Of a DNA stretch of 64,000 bases, positions 39,633-53,700 are shown piece after piece (within the stretch, counting starts at the first letter, position 1; each line of letters begins with the position of its first letter). This DNA comes from Cruorifilaria tuberocauda (taxonomy: Eukaryota > Nematoda > Chromadorea > Rhabditida > Onchocercidae): assembly GCA_013365365.1 (NCBI GenBank), contig JABVXU010000071.1, positions 62,001 to 126,000 of the forward strand, read 5' to 3'. Position numbers and translations under genes: made by a program. Under the pieces are notes generated by a model. It was not told where the DNA came from. It did not search any database and worked only from the letters and a program-made list of their open reading frames with translations.

Positions 39633-41344
39633 AATTTGTAAATTCACACAAATATTAATAGAAATAAAAAAGTACTTGGATATTTAAATGTGAGAAGAAT
39701 TATTTTCCTTCGCATAATTTTTAAAAATTTCCAATTTATTAATGCTACAAAAAATAAAGATGTGTAATCATTAACTTTGATTGTTAAATTATAACTATCT
39801 TCGTTAGAATATTTTATAGCATCCTATTTTCTTCTAATCATTTCATACCTTTTCTTTTAATAATTTCCAAGTTTTATTTCATCTTGAATTTAAATTTGAA
39901 TTAAATAAATACCTTTCAAGATAAAATTGGAATAAGCTAATAGTTGATGGATTTTTCTGATCATATCTATCAAGAACTGTAATATTATAATTTTTTAACA
40001 AATGGATTTAATAGAAAATATTGATTATCTAAAATTTGAAAAAAATTTCGATAAATTTTTCTATAATTATGTTTAATTTGTATTGATATTATTAAATACT
40101 GCGGTTGTTCTAATAGACTTTTTCAAACTTTACTTTCATTCATACAGTTTAAACTTTTTTCAACATTTCAATGTTTAATATCATTTAATTTAGTATAATT
40201 TCAATATCTCAATATGATTAATTGAAAATTTAATTTTTTTGTCTAAAAAGATTTAATTCGTGTAAAAACATACCATAGCTAATTGCAAAACTATACGTTT
40301 GTAAAAATTCTTGATGAATTAATTTATATTCTATTTGTTTTTGCTATCCACTTAATTAATTAAAGTTTAATTAGCTTTGTTGACGGATAAGTTTAAGTGA
40401 TTTAGTAATTTGAATTGATATAAATTTATATATTCATTTCAATATGGAAAAATTTTCTATCTTTTTTTCGTAATTTTGACAAATTTTTCTATAACTTTGT
40501 TTACTCTTAATTAATTAAAATTTAATTAGCTTTGAATACATATAAATTTAAGTAGATATAAATTTAAAATCCATTTTAATTCCAAAAATATTTAGTCAAT
40601 TTCAATTTTCTATTAAATGAATTACATTTCTTATATAATTGTTAGAATGGAAATGTATGAGATCATATTGAAATATGATCTTTTTTACTTTCATTAAACT
40701 TGAATATTGAAATTAAAAAAAAATAATTAACAGAAAAACTTTAAATGATAAATACAATTATTCATGAATATCAAGGAATTATCTTGTATATCTTGTGGTT
40801 ATTCCATTCAAATCATTTTCAAGAATACTACATTTTATTTCAAATTTATTCCTAATTTCATCAGTTTTAATTTTTAAATTTTCAGCCGGTTATAATGTTT
40901 CATTCAGATTTAACTCAGTTAAAATTTTAATATTTAAAATTTATAATGACAAAATCAATTATCAATTAAAAATTAAAAATTCTACCAATATTTTAATATA
41001 AAGAATTATGACAAAAAAATCAATTACCGGAATATAATTATTGTAACTACTATGATCATGATATCATAAATTATATAATTGTGATAAAGGTTAAAAATGA
41101 ATAGTTTTAAATAAATTTTATTTGTTCCAACACATTACGATTTTCTTCAAATTAAATGAAAGTTAAATTTTCAGAAAGATTAATTGACAGAATTGAATTA
41201 ATTAACTTTTTTCCGTATAATTTAACAAGATCAAATTTGATAAATTTAGGAAAAAGAAAGTGATAAAACGATAATGAAGAAAGAGGAAGGAAATTGATAA
41301 AAAGAAATGATTAATAAAAGCGGCATAGTTAGTTGCTACTATCA

Positions 41345-41348
<4 letters not shown>

Positions 41349-41426
<78 letters not shown>
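41349..41426. repeat. CT microsatellite, 39 units
   Basis: Uninterrupted (CT)39, the longest simple repeat in the window. Its length is probably variable between individuals and hard to sequence exactly. Confidence 0.97.
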
Positions 41427-41431
<5 letters not shown>

Positions 41432-42970
41432 TAGAATGATTACATCAATATAAGAAATTATTTCATTGTGCTGATCAGCGGTTTCATCAAATGGGTTAGT
41501 ATCAAGGTTAATTAGTTTATGAAGACAAATTCATGATTAAATTTAGAAAGTTAAGATCACACATTTTCGTTTGTTAATGATAATGTCTGTGTAATATTGC
41601 ACAACAATTTGCATTCATTAACTTCATTCCAATTGAGAATGCTCAGGTGTTCCAATGAAACAAACTTTATCATTTATCAAATTTCGACGCAAGACCAGAC
41701 AATGACTGTAATAACTTTAGTTACATAGAACTATGATATGATTAGTTTCGATTATTATCATGATAAGAAAGATATCAATCAGTTTATCCATAGTTATTTC
41801 TAATACCGAATAATAATTCCTTTCAGTGTTTTTATAGTTCTCAGTTAATTAATTACAAATTCTCATGATCGTGATATCATTGAATTAATGAAATATAATA
41901 TAAATATACGATTATCATCTTTTAATTTAAAAAGTTGAATTTCACTTTTTGTTCCCGAACTTTAATAAATTCCAATTATTTTTATAATTATTATTATTGT
42001 TTTCGATTATTGATTATTCGAATAATTAGTATTCGCGCAAAATTTGAAAAAATGCATTGATTTTTAATGGCATAAAAATTCATTTAACTGTATTATTCAG
42101 TAATGAATTAATAGCTTATGACAAATCAAAAAATTTTCTATTAATTAATAAAATTTCCCTTTTCATTAGAAACATTTCAATATATCAACATGATAACGTA
42201 TCATTTATCTTTTCTGATGAAAAAAATCAGAATTGGATCATATCATTTCAGTTTAGATTTCAAAGAAAGTACGTTTTATTTCTTTCAAAAGATGAATGTG
42301 AACTCAATTCTTTTCTGTTTTTCTTTTATCATTTCTCATCATAATTATTATTATTAAATTAATGAAAATCTGTATGTTTCAGAATTATCACTCATTTTTT
42401 TTTCTTTTTGTTATTTTTCGCTATTTTCTTTATTTGTTATCGGAAAGTTAAAAAATAGAATTTGTTCCTATTTTCTAATTTACGCAAAAAAAATTTTCGA
42501 AATTAGGATGAATTTAAAAAGAAATTTAGATGACATAAAGATATCAGATGGCGAATGATTGTAGTTGGATTAATTCATGAATAGCTAATTTTCTTCTTCT
42601 TCTTTTCTCGGATACAGCGATATGATCTATGGAAAATTTGTTATCAGCAAGAAAATTTTCCCAAATGATTTAATGTGATTGTTACAAAGATTTGTTAAAT
42701 TTTAAAATTTCTTATTTTATCATATTTTTTGTTCGTTACATAAATATTTTTAAGGTATGGAAAAAGAACAAAATTTCATCTTTCGTTTTATTCGTATTAG
42801 ATTTAGACAGGTAAATTTGTAATCAGTGATGTTCGATCCAATAATTCAATTTATTATTATATCAGATAGCAATATGACGTTTTGTGGAAATTTTCATAAT
42901 AATAATAATAAGTTGCAAAAATAAAAAAATGCCAACGATAATAAAAGTTCAAATTTTCCATTGAAACGCA

Positions 42971-43008
42971 CGTTATAGTGATATTAATCGTACGTTATAG
43001 TGATATTA
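42971..43008. repeat. 22-bp tandem repeat, two copies
   Basis: CGTTATAGTGATATTA occurs at 42971-42986 and 42993-43008. Confidence 0.85.
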
Positions 43009-46000
43009 TCGTTGTTGATTGTTAGATAGACTATTTTTTCATCTATTTCTTTTCTTCTGATATTTTTTGCATCAACAAATTTTCAAATAGTACACGGAGC
43101 TTTTATTTCTTCCTTTTCATACTTACCTATATATTCTCATTATTCGTACGTTTGCTATTGAAAAACTTTGATTATTCTTAAAGTAATTCAAGTTTTATAA
43201 GTTACAGTGCATGAAAGTATATTTCATTAAAATTACTTTCTATTTCTTTCTACTTCATCGTTTTTTACTTCATCTATTTCATCGCCTAAAGTTAATTTTT
43301 GCTTACTCTGCTTTCTTATTGTTTATTTTACGATTTCACTTCCAATAATCTAGTCCTATTGTTTCAATTTCCATTAACTTATAGGATAAAATTCAATTTT
43401 AAATTTTAAATGTATGCTAACATTACAGACTTAAAATTAAAATTTAATAGAAGGATATTGAATAAATAAAATTTATAATTTTTATTAAAAAAAATTCAAA
43501 TTATCACTCTACCTATTAAAATTTCAAATGTAATAAAATTATGTTGCATTGATAATAATTTAAATTAGCATAAATTTTATTAAATTTAAAAATTGAATTA
43601 AAATTGCACCCAATATTGATTTTTTTTAAAAATTTAAAATTTTTTAGAAAGATCTTTATTTTCTAAGAAAAGAATAAACGAGGATTATTCGGGTTTCTTT
43701 CTTTCAAAAAATTTCAAATTAAATAATTTTATGAAATTTTGATTTTTTTGCTTCTATAAGTTTAAAAATGAATTAACAATTATTTTTTGCCTCAAGTACA
43801 ATTTCATTTATTAGAAATTTGATATTCTTTGAATAATTAAGAAAGGATGAAAAAAATCTATTTCGATTAATTCATTTTTTAACGTTTATTCATTCCGTAA
43901 GAATCAAGAATGATATGAAAAGTTGAAAAAAAAACCAAAAAAAAATCACTTCGATAATTACATTTATATTTTGTATATTAAATTATTAAAATTATACATT
44001 CTGAAATTAACATGAAAAGATTATTATTTCGATGGCCTAAATTACTTATTGATATTATCAATATTGATAGTCTAATTGTAATTGTAATCTAATTAATCAT
44101 CGATAAAATTGCATTAAAAAAATGAAACTTACCATTACTTTATGATAAGGAAGGATGTTTCTTAATTATTCGCAGATTCTAATTAAAAAGAAGAAACAAG
44201 TCGTCGTTTTTTATCGTGGTTTTCTCTTGCAGTTCCTTTCTCTCATCATTTCATTGTGTACTTGTCATTTTGTCATTAAAATAATCCAATCAGAGGAGAG
44301 AGAAATCATGATTTTATAGTGATCATTATCTATCAGATTATCGTCGCTATTTTAAGATGAACGGTTTAAAAAAAGCTGGAAGATTCACCGTTCATTCTCA
44401 TTAATCACAACCGGAACTGACTATCTAACGAATTCTTCATCTCATTTTCAGTATTTCAATTCCTATTTGTCAGTATTGAAATGCTTTCAGAATTTAAATA
44501 CATATTGTTAATCATAATGAATTACTGTGATAACGGAAAGGTCGATATCTTATGTTGAAGTTAACCATCAAACGATGCTGGATAGTTCAAAATAAATTAT
44601 TTGATTCGTTGAAACTTTGAAAAAGATTTTATTAAATGTTAAATTCTTTGTTTCTTCAATATTAAATAATTGTAATCGTTTCTTTTAAACATTTACAAAA
44701 CTTGAAAACACCTATTTGTGATAATATAAAATCAATCATTGTTATTTTGATATTTCTAAATTTCAATTTTCATTTCAAATTTGAAATAATTACTTTGGAC
44801 TGAATTTCAATACTTTTTTGCTATTTCTAAAAAGATATAATATAATGCACTTTTTTCTTGATTAATTGCATCGTCAACTTAAGTTTAGTTAAATTTGCTA
44901 TTACTTAACGGAAAATAATTACAGTTTTTTAAAAATGCATTTACCAAATTGTTTGCTGAAGCAGAAAATTTATTCAGCTTTAAGTTGCGATTTTATAATT
45001 TATTTCTTTTAAGAAGTAACAAAGCAAGCATATCAGTGATTGATTTATCAGTTCAAATGAAATCAAAAGTAGGGGAAAAGGGAATGAGTGATAAATCTTT
45101 CTTCTTCTCTCTTTTCAAGTTTCAATCATTAGAAATAGCAATATATAAATAACTATTAGAACATTTGAATAATTTATAAGTTCGGAATTTCGCACAATAA
45201 ATTGCAATTTCATTAAGTTGAAACAATGATTAACTGATAAAGTTTAAAGCTTTCGCCTCCTTCTTTAAAAATTACGCTTTCAGATTTTCTGAATTAAACA
45301 AAACTGATAATCATTTCACAGAAAGCATAATCACATCCAACTCACTTGATAAATATAAACAATCTTGCATTTAACACTTATCACTAATTTATGAAGTTTT
45401 AGTTTCATAATAGGTTCACTTACTTTGTTCAAAAAGTTTTCTAATTTCAAAAAAAGTAAATTTATCACTCATCGTTTACCAAATAGTATGCTATAAAACT
45501 TATTTATTGCTAGAGGATGATTAATTGTTAATCCAAGAAGAGTAATGTTCATTTAAATTTAACAGTTCTGCAACTTACTGCAAAGATCGCATTTCAATTT
45601 CTCTAAACTTACAAAATAGTTTTACACAAAATATTCAGTTATAAAAGAAGTGATAAACTGAAATACAGTTTCGAAGATACGAAATTATTTCAAATTGATA
45701 GCTTTTCAAAATAAATAAAAAATTATACTAAAACTAAAATTCATATTGATAATGAAATTAGATGAAATTCTTACAAACTTCAATCGATATTTTTATTTCT
45801 CTTAATAATTTAATCAAAAATGAAATAATTTTTAACATTAAACATTTAAATGATAACTAAGATGATAAGAATTTCTAAAAGAATTCATGTTTATTGTTGA
45901 ATGAAGAGAAGAAAGTTCGATAAATAATTACTCACATTGTTTTTATTTTTCAATCATCCGTTGTTTTTCCCTTCTTCTTTCTTTCTTAACGATCGTTAAT

Positions 46001-46833
46001 CACAATGAATATCATTTTTATTTTATTCTATACAAAATTCCTTTTTTTTGGAATGAAAAAAAGAAAGATTGAATTTCATTATTTTAAAATGAAAATAAAT
46101 TTGTTTAATTTAGATTGGATTGAAATTTCTCACACAAAAAAAATTTCTTTTTTTGATTTATTGTATAAATCAATTAAAAATTGATTACAATTGGTTTATA
46201 TGACAAATGATGGGATTATTTCAATCATATATCTCTATTTGATTCTTTCAATCTACACTTAAAGTTAGATGTTGCTATTCAATAGTGGCGGAAAATTTAA
46301 ATTGAATTTTTGGATAATTGCACTTTCTGTAATTTGTCAAATGCCTTCTGTAAATCGTAGAGGAATATTCCTGAAATACTTAGATTAAAAAACGATAATT
46401 TGTCAGTTTATATGATTATATGATTTATATGATTTCATATTATATCGTTTAACACATTATTATTAAAATTAAAATAGTTAATATTTGATTTTCTAGATCG
46501 TTTTCTTACGGATTTTAATGTTTTCACTAACTTTCTTAAAATATTGATGGAATAGTTGCTGTTAAAGCGAACTTTGGAAACCTTTTTTGCTTTCATAATT
46601 TCTGAAGTTACCACAGCTTACATGCATTTTCCAGTTCTGCAAGTCATGAATTTCATGATAACATAAAATACATCACAGCACCCAGGTATAATGTTACAAT
46701 GACGTAACTCACTAATACAATATTATAGGTCAATCAAAAATCAAAATCATCTTTCAATAATTTATCAATTTCATTACGATGGAATGGTCAGCTTAAATGC
46801 TATTTAAAAATCATCAATTTAGAAATTACAACA

Positions 46834-47239
46834 AAAGATAAGTGCTGAATATGAATATAATCACAAAAATGGTTTGATTGATTTTCCTTTTTCAGAAAAA
46901 TTTTTTGCATAAGGTATTTTATAGTTTAAACGATTGGAAAAAATTTGCAAATACTTCAAGAAGTGAGAAGAAAAGAAAAAAATCATCAAATTTCTTTATT
47001 CTCTCTTTATCACATTATCAATCTTCACTGATCGATGTTTCTTCATTCGATTATTTTCTTCGTTTCCAAAGTGTTGTTTGTTTCATTTGACAAATTATTC
47101 ATGAGAATTGTTTTTCTTTCTATTTTCACTGAACGACTCGTAAACAATCAGTGGAATTGCAATAAATGACTCTTTGCTTTTATCATTATCATTTCATTGC
47201 CATTTTCAAAATGCAATCCTAAAGATAAGTGCTGAATAT
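46834..47239. repeat. 19-bp dispersed direct repeat
   Basis: AAAGATAAGTGCTGAATAT occurs at 46834-46852 and 47221-47239, upstream of the secreted protein gene. Exact match; no function evident. Confidence 0.8.
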
Positions 47240-47603
47240 AATAATTATTAATTATTTTTCAAAAAAAAAACAAAAATGTATTTTGAATTTTTTGCAAAAC
47301 TTTTGTTATTTTTCATTGTTTTTTTTTTCGTTGCCATTATAAGAAATCACAATTTTTGCTCACAGTTTATTTTGATTTTTTTAATTATCATTTTGTTTTT
47401 TATAATTATTATTTTATTATTATTATTTCTATGATTATTATTCTTATAATAATTTTTTTATGGTTATATCCACTAATTTTGTTACTTTTCAAAATTTAAT
47501 TTAAATATGAGAATCATTCATTAATATTACGACCCATCGATTTATAATTGCCTGTAATTTTTTACGTTTTTTAATTATTCAATTAATTTGAGGATTATCA
47601 GCA

Positions 47604-47671
47604 ATGAAAAAGCAAACTTCCATTATAACTGTTACTGTCGCAATATATTTATTAATTGCTATTACATTTGC

Positions 47672-47740
<69 letters not shown>

Positions 47741-50700
47741 GCAGCAGCAGCAGAAGCAGAATGAACTACGTTAGTTGAATTTAAATTTGAAAATTTTCTT
47801 TTAAAACAATGATGGAACTAATTAATTGAAGGTATTAAATCGATTTAATATGCTATAATGATAGATAAATGTGACGTCTTATTTTCTGATGGCTTATATT
47901 TAAGCTCTTAATTACCAAATAGAACTTGTTGTAACCTTTTTTGCACTTCAAAATTATATTGTTGTACAACACTACTTATCAACACTACATCAGTATTTAA
48001 TTTCCGGATACCTTCCAAATTCCGTATTGCAAGGTAATAACTTTTTTACTTGATTTAACAACTCTAAACTATTGAAATTTTAATTATTTAGTATTTATTG
48101 TTAATACTAGTGTTAATAATAAATTATTTTCAAATAACATTTTTGTTAAAATTAAGAAACGAAACAGTGTAATATATATGTCTTTATTAAGATTAAAAAA
48201 AATAGTAGATCAGAATTTTATAACAAATTCCATGCGTATAAATTGTCAGTGAATCATTCGATCATTTTATGATTTTGCTTTCTTTAGTCTCGAGAAGAGC
48301 GTTATCATTTGCAAAACATGGAACTGCCTTATCATCTTCATCAGTGATTAATACATTGCCGATATCTGAAGAAAGATCGGATAGAATTCATAGACGATTA
48401 AATACAGATGAGAGAGTATGCATTTATTTTCTTCAGAATTTTCTAGAAAACTTTCCTCAAATTTCAAACCTTTTACATTGTTGAACTCAAATAATTTTAA
48501 TTATATTCGATTCTAATAAATAGAAAATTTTTTAAAGTTATTATAGTAGAATTGATATGAAGGAGTGAGCTGATAATTTTTATTGATAAATTGAAGATGA
48601 TAATAACTTTTTTTAGGATAATATTTTCAAACATCGTAATTATCGAGCAGCTATAGCTCATCACAGGAACGTGCGCAAACCCTCAATCGACGTATCAGCC
48701 AGTGATAGCTTAATCAAGGTGTATGGTGAAGCAAATCCAAATAAAACAGATGAAAATTTATTGGATGTTGAGGCAAATACGCAAATTATAAATGTCAGGA
48801 ACCGCTCATCAGCATCACAGTTATCTGCCAAGACTATCAATGGTTTATCATCAAGTGGTTATGGACCACCGGGTCAGAAATTTGAAACAGAAAGCATTAC
48901 GGAAGTGCAAGCAATACCAGATCATAATGTTGGGAATGTATATGGTGAGGATAGTTCGGATACAGAAGCCGTCAGTACGGAAGCGTTGTCGACGAATATT
49001 GAACAAGCTGTTTTATTAAACAAAGCAGCTGCAAGTACCACAGTGAGATCAAAAGATTTTAGGAAAAGAATAGGTATAACTGAATCAGATACGGCATCTA
49101 CTGAAACGATTAGTGAGCCAAGTGAGGCTTCTATCGATAGTCAAGAAGGTAATATAGCATCATCAACAAGTGGTAGCGAAAGAACTCATGATGTCAGCAC
49201 TGAGAAATTAAAAATTACAAGCATCGGTAATGAAATTATTGGAATGTCAACGATTGAAGACGTTAGGATCGGAGAAACAGAATCAATTTCTAAAGTACCT
49301 AAGAATGAGGGAACAGAAGAAACTGAAGTACAAAAGACGTTAAATACGGTTACACCGTCCCAATCAGTTACAGAATCATTCACCAAAGATAGTATTAAGC
49401 TTATGAAAACTAATACGGGAGATTTCGAATACGAACTGGCTTCTGAAACAGTCAAAATGCAATCGACTGCTGAAAAAAGTCACAGTAGTACTTCAGGAAA
49501 TTTACCAGATTCATATAAACTAACTGTAACATCTGATCTCGGAAAAACAGCTTATAGTACTACAAGTTCTACAGTAACTGGCAAAGAGAAAAATGATACG
49601 GGACGAAAAGAGACGTACGGAAATGGCAGTAAGCCAGATTCAAATACTAAGGAAATTCATTCCTCTCAACAAATAATTACGGAAACGAAAGTATCCGGAG
49701 ACGCTCATCAAGATCAAGAAAATATTACTAGAACGGAAACAGAAATGAATACTGATATGTTATCGATTTTAACAACACGCTTATGGAGAACTGTAACGAG
49801 CACTACTCCAACTCATATTGCTAAAGGTAATGTCATCTCAAAGACAGTAAATTCTGCAGCTATTGAACCGTCAGAAATCGTAACAAACAACAAAGCAGGT
49901 TTACCGGCATTAAATAAAAAATCGTCATCTCAACTATCGGAATCGGTTGAACAAGCAACTACGCTTCTGAGAACGAGCACGGAAAACAGTTTGGTAAGTG
50001 AAAGAACGACGATGCCATTGGAAAATACAGTGGACGAATCGAAAGATCTGGAAAGTTCCACAGAACCTAGCACAAGAGTAAACGGTACAACAGAATCTTC
50101 CAAGGAAACATCTCTCATGTCTGCTGAACAATTATCAGAGTATAGTACAGTGATGCCGAAATCAGCATTCCGAAAAGAAACTACGGAATTGCAAAGAATA
50201 AACGAAGAAGTTGAAACAACTGATACTGAAAAAGCTCATGTTGAAGAGAAGGTTATGTCTGATGATACATCAGCGATATCAGGCGGAGTATCTGCTGGTT
50301 CTGGATCGACTGAATATGGATCAGTTGAATTAATTAGAGCATCGGAAAGTGCGTCAGAATCCAAAGAAGATAAAGCAGAATCAGAAATATCAAAATCTGA
50401 CGAACGATTAGGGTTAGCAGAATACGGTGAAACAAGTCCTAGTGAACAGATATCAAGTGAAGCAGGTCCTGGTGAACATGTATCAAGCATAGAAGGACCA
50501 GAAGTCATTTCAGCAGAAACACCTGAAGAAACCACACAACCAAATGAATTGCAAACAATGATGATTTCTGAAGAGACTAAAGCATCAGAACCAAACGTAA
50601 AAGGAGTGGAAATCGAAAATACAACAATGACATCTGCTAAACAAACAATTTCAAGCGAAGCAGTGATGCCTAAAGAAGTGATAAGATCTGATGAACAATC

Positions 50701-53700
50701 TTCAAGTTATAAACAGTTATCAGCAACTACTACTGTCAGTTATCATGAATCTAATAAAGAATTATCACCTAAGCAAGCTACAACTGATAGAAAGGAAGTG
50801 AGAGAGTATGGAGTACCTATATCTAATGAAGGTATTACAACATCTGAAGCTGATATTACTATTGAAAAAGTTGTGAACGTAACACCAAATACACTTCAAG
50901 ATGAGAATCATGCGAAGGATATACGTATTAATCCTGCAAATTTTGGATATGGAGGAAAAGCAATCACCGAGAGAGGATATGTTGGTAGTAGTACAATCGA
51001 TAGTTTACTCAATTCAATATCAAGTACGAAGCTTATCGAAGAAGCAACAGAAAATATGATGGAATCGAGCGGTGAAGTAGTATCAACAAATGAAGGCGAT
51101 AGAAGTACCCGAGGATACAATGCTACTGGAAGTCTTCTTAATTATTCGACCACTGAGAAGACGACTAATCAGTTATCAGAATCTGATGAAAAATTGGAAA
51201 TTGCAGAAAGTACGTCAGTTGCAACACCGGAAAATAGTGAGAGAACTACAAGTCTTACAAGTTTGATAAGTGAGAATACAGGATCAGAAATTACTGCTAA
51301 TACAGTTGCTAAAAGAGGGAAAATGACAGAAACTCCAATCAGTCGAACAGTATTATCTCAAGAAGAATCTAACAAAATCAAAATGGATATGAATGATTTT
51401 GGTTACGGTGATAGACTTGATGAGACAACAGAAGCACAATTAATTAGTCATACTGAAGATTATACAACATTTATAACGGTACCGGAATCTACCTTAACAA
51501 CAAGAGAATTACAAGTTACTGATGAAACGACCGCTGAATCTATCCAGCAATCTTTAGCAACAGAAGTATCACAAGAAATTGAAATGGCTTCTACAACTGA
51601 AACTGTTGAGACTTCTCAACAATATCATACTAAAGTAGACGGCGCTGAGATCTCCTCAAATTCAAATAATGAAACTGTCAATATTTCAGAAACTCACAGA
51701 TCCACAGTTAGTAAAGTATCACGAGAAACCACGGAAAGCACATTATTGCATGTAATAACGAATGCGATCGAGACGCCGATTTCTTATGATGTGAATGAAG
51801 AAGCTCCAAAAGTTATTGCAATGACAAAAGTAATAAAAAAAGGTCCATCAAAATTAGCTGGTAGTATAATTGCTTCAACAAAAGGAACAAAGGAAAAAGA
51901 AGAGGAAGAAACTGGTGATACAGAAACTACTAAAGGATTTGAAGATGAATCTGAGGAAACGAGTGAAGTAAGAAATGAAATGGATAGCACATCATCAGAG
52001 ACTTCTTTGGCAAGTTCAGAATCTCCTGAAATAACAACTGCTGAAGAAAATACTGAATCACAGTTTTCAGCAAAAAATCTTCCAAATCAAGAACCTGTTG
52101 GTCTTGAAGATTCTGGGTATGGAAATGCGAATGAATTAAGTGAATTCATATCACAATCAGGCGCACAATCAGTTACAACAACAATAGTAAAGTTACCAAA
52201 CAATCTTGTTGAAACTTCCGCTAATTCAGAATTGTCAGCTAGCAGCGAATGTCCAAATTCTCAAGCATCCGTTGAATCAGAATCTACAAGCAGTGAAGAA
52301 TTCACCGGAACTTCTCCTTCAGCTATATCAAATGCATTAACTGATTCATTCACGGCAACCCAAAAAATACTGACAATGCATGGTGAAATTATTACAGATA
52401 AAAAAATCATTCCAAATAACATTCCGATTAGTGCAAAAGATTTCGGATATGGTGATGAGGCAGTGGAATTAAGCACCCGGTCTTTACCTTCCGGTGCAGC
52501 CGTCATTTCAGAAGGCATGGTTTTTCACTTCCCCGAATACTCAATCCTTCCACTCATCATATATAAGAAATAAAATCAGTTGAGATTCACTCCTGAATTT
52601 CATCACTAAATAGATTCAGAATACGATTATTACTTTTGTAATTCAATTATTTACTTGAATTATCAATGATCAACATAATCAAAAGAATGAACAGTTCTGA
52701 TATTGATTTCATCTAGAAAAATCCTACCCTCCCAGAAAAAAGAAACTTAGATTATAAACTGCTAATTCTTCTAATTGATTTTCCAGTCTAATTAATCGGT
52801 CATGAAATCGGTCGTTCATGAAAACTTTAATTAAAAATAATCTTGTTGTTTCAGGACAAAAGCAGGATGGTCAATTTGTTGTATCGAATACAGGTTTTCT
52901 TTTTTATTCTTTAATGCAGCTTTTCTTATGACTTTACTAATTAATTAAATTAGGTGAAAAGTTAGAATTGTATTTGATTTTGACAATTGCGATTATATCA
53001 TTATAACACTATTATAGTTTATCAGTTTTTTTTTTGAAAAGTTGTCAGTAAGCTGCTGGTAACATATAGAGAAGGATGAAAAAAGTATTTAATTTTTCGT
53101 TTTGATTTTATTTCGATTTAGTAAATTAGTATTTCAAATTGGTTAAATTATTGGGATTTCAGTTTTTATCTTGAATTATCGATTCAAGAAATACTTTACC
53201 TAATTTACTCCTAATTAAACATATCAAATTTTAGTATTATCAACTACGTCATCGAGGAAAGCTGGCAGTACAACGAGACGAAAGTGTAAATTTCTTCTAA
53301 CTTTCATTTTTTTTTCATAAAAAAAATTAAAGTCATTCTAGAAGAAATGCAGATTATTGAATTAGTCCAATAATAATTATAATGAGAAACATGCTAACGA
53401 AGCATTAAAATAAATCGAGAAATAACAATTAACCAATAATCGAAAAAAATGATTTCCTAAATTCGAGAATATTACTAAAAGCAATCTTAATTAGTGGACA
53501 TGTGTAATCCAATGATTTATTTCTCAATTTCATTAATTCACAACTACGAGAATTTCATAGAATTCATAACTTTTCAAAAACAATATTTTTTAAATAATTT
53601 TTTCCTGATCAATAAGTCTAAAATGAATAATTAAAAGACTAAAAATAAAATAATATTTAAAAATTATCTCTAATGATAGCAATCATTAGCTATTTCTCAA

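Larger units (their letters stand above)
34223..47603. other. 13.4-kb AT-rich region without a supportable gene
   Basis: Between PDHA copy 2 and the secreted protein gene. All frames here are short, low in complexity and without recognisable domains or exon-like splice context (for example 36698-36994 minus; 39082-39345, 42057-42344, 44949-45152 and 46878-47090 plus). It holds CT/GA microsatellites, several small tandem duplications listed separately, and many TGATAA/ATGATA words. It may include distal regulatory sequence or untranslated 5' exons of the next gene, which cannot be told from sequence alone. Confidence 0.5.

Noticed and set aside
47673..47753. Regular repeats considered as a CRISPR array
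   Set aside because: Plain trinucleotide repeat in a coding exon; no repeat-spacer structure anywhere in the window.
48792..52518. Several antisense and alternative frames over the large exon
   Set aside because: Shadows of the 3.9-kb coding exon; its biased Ser/Thr/Glu codons leave other frames open.
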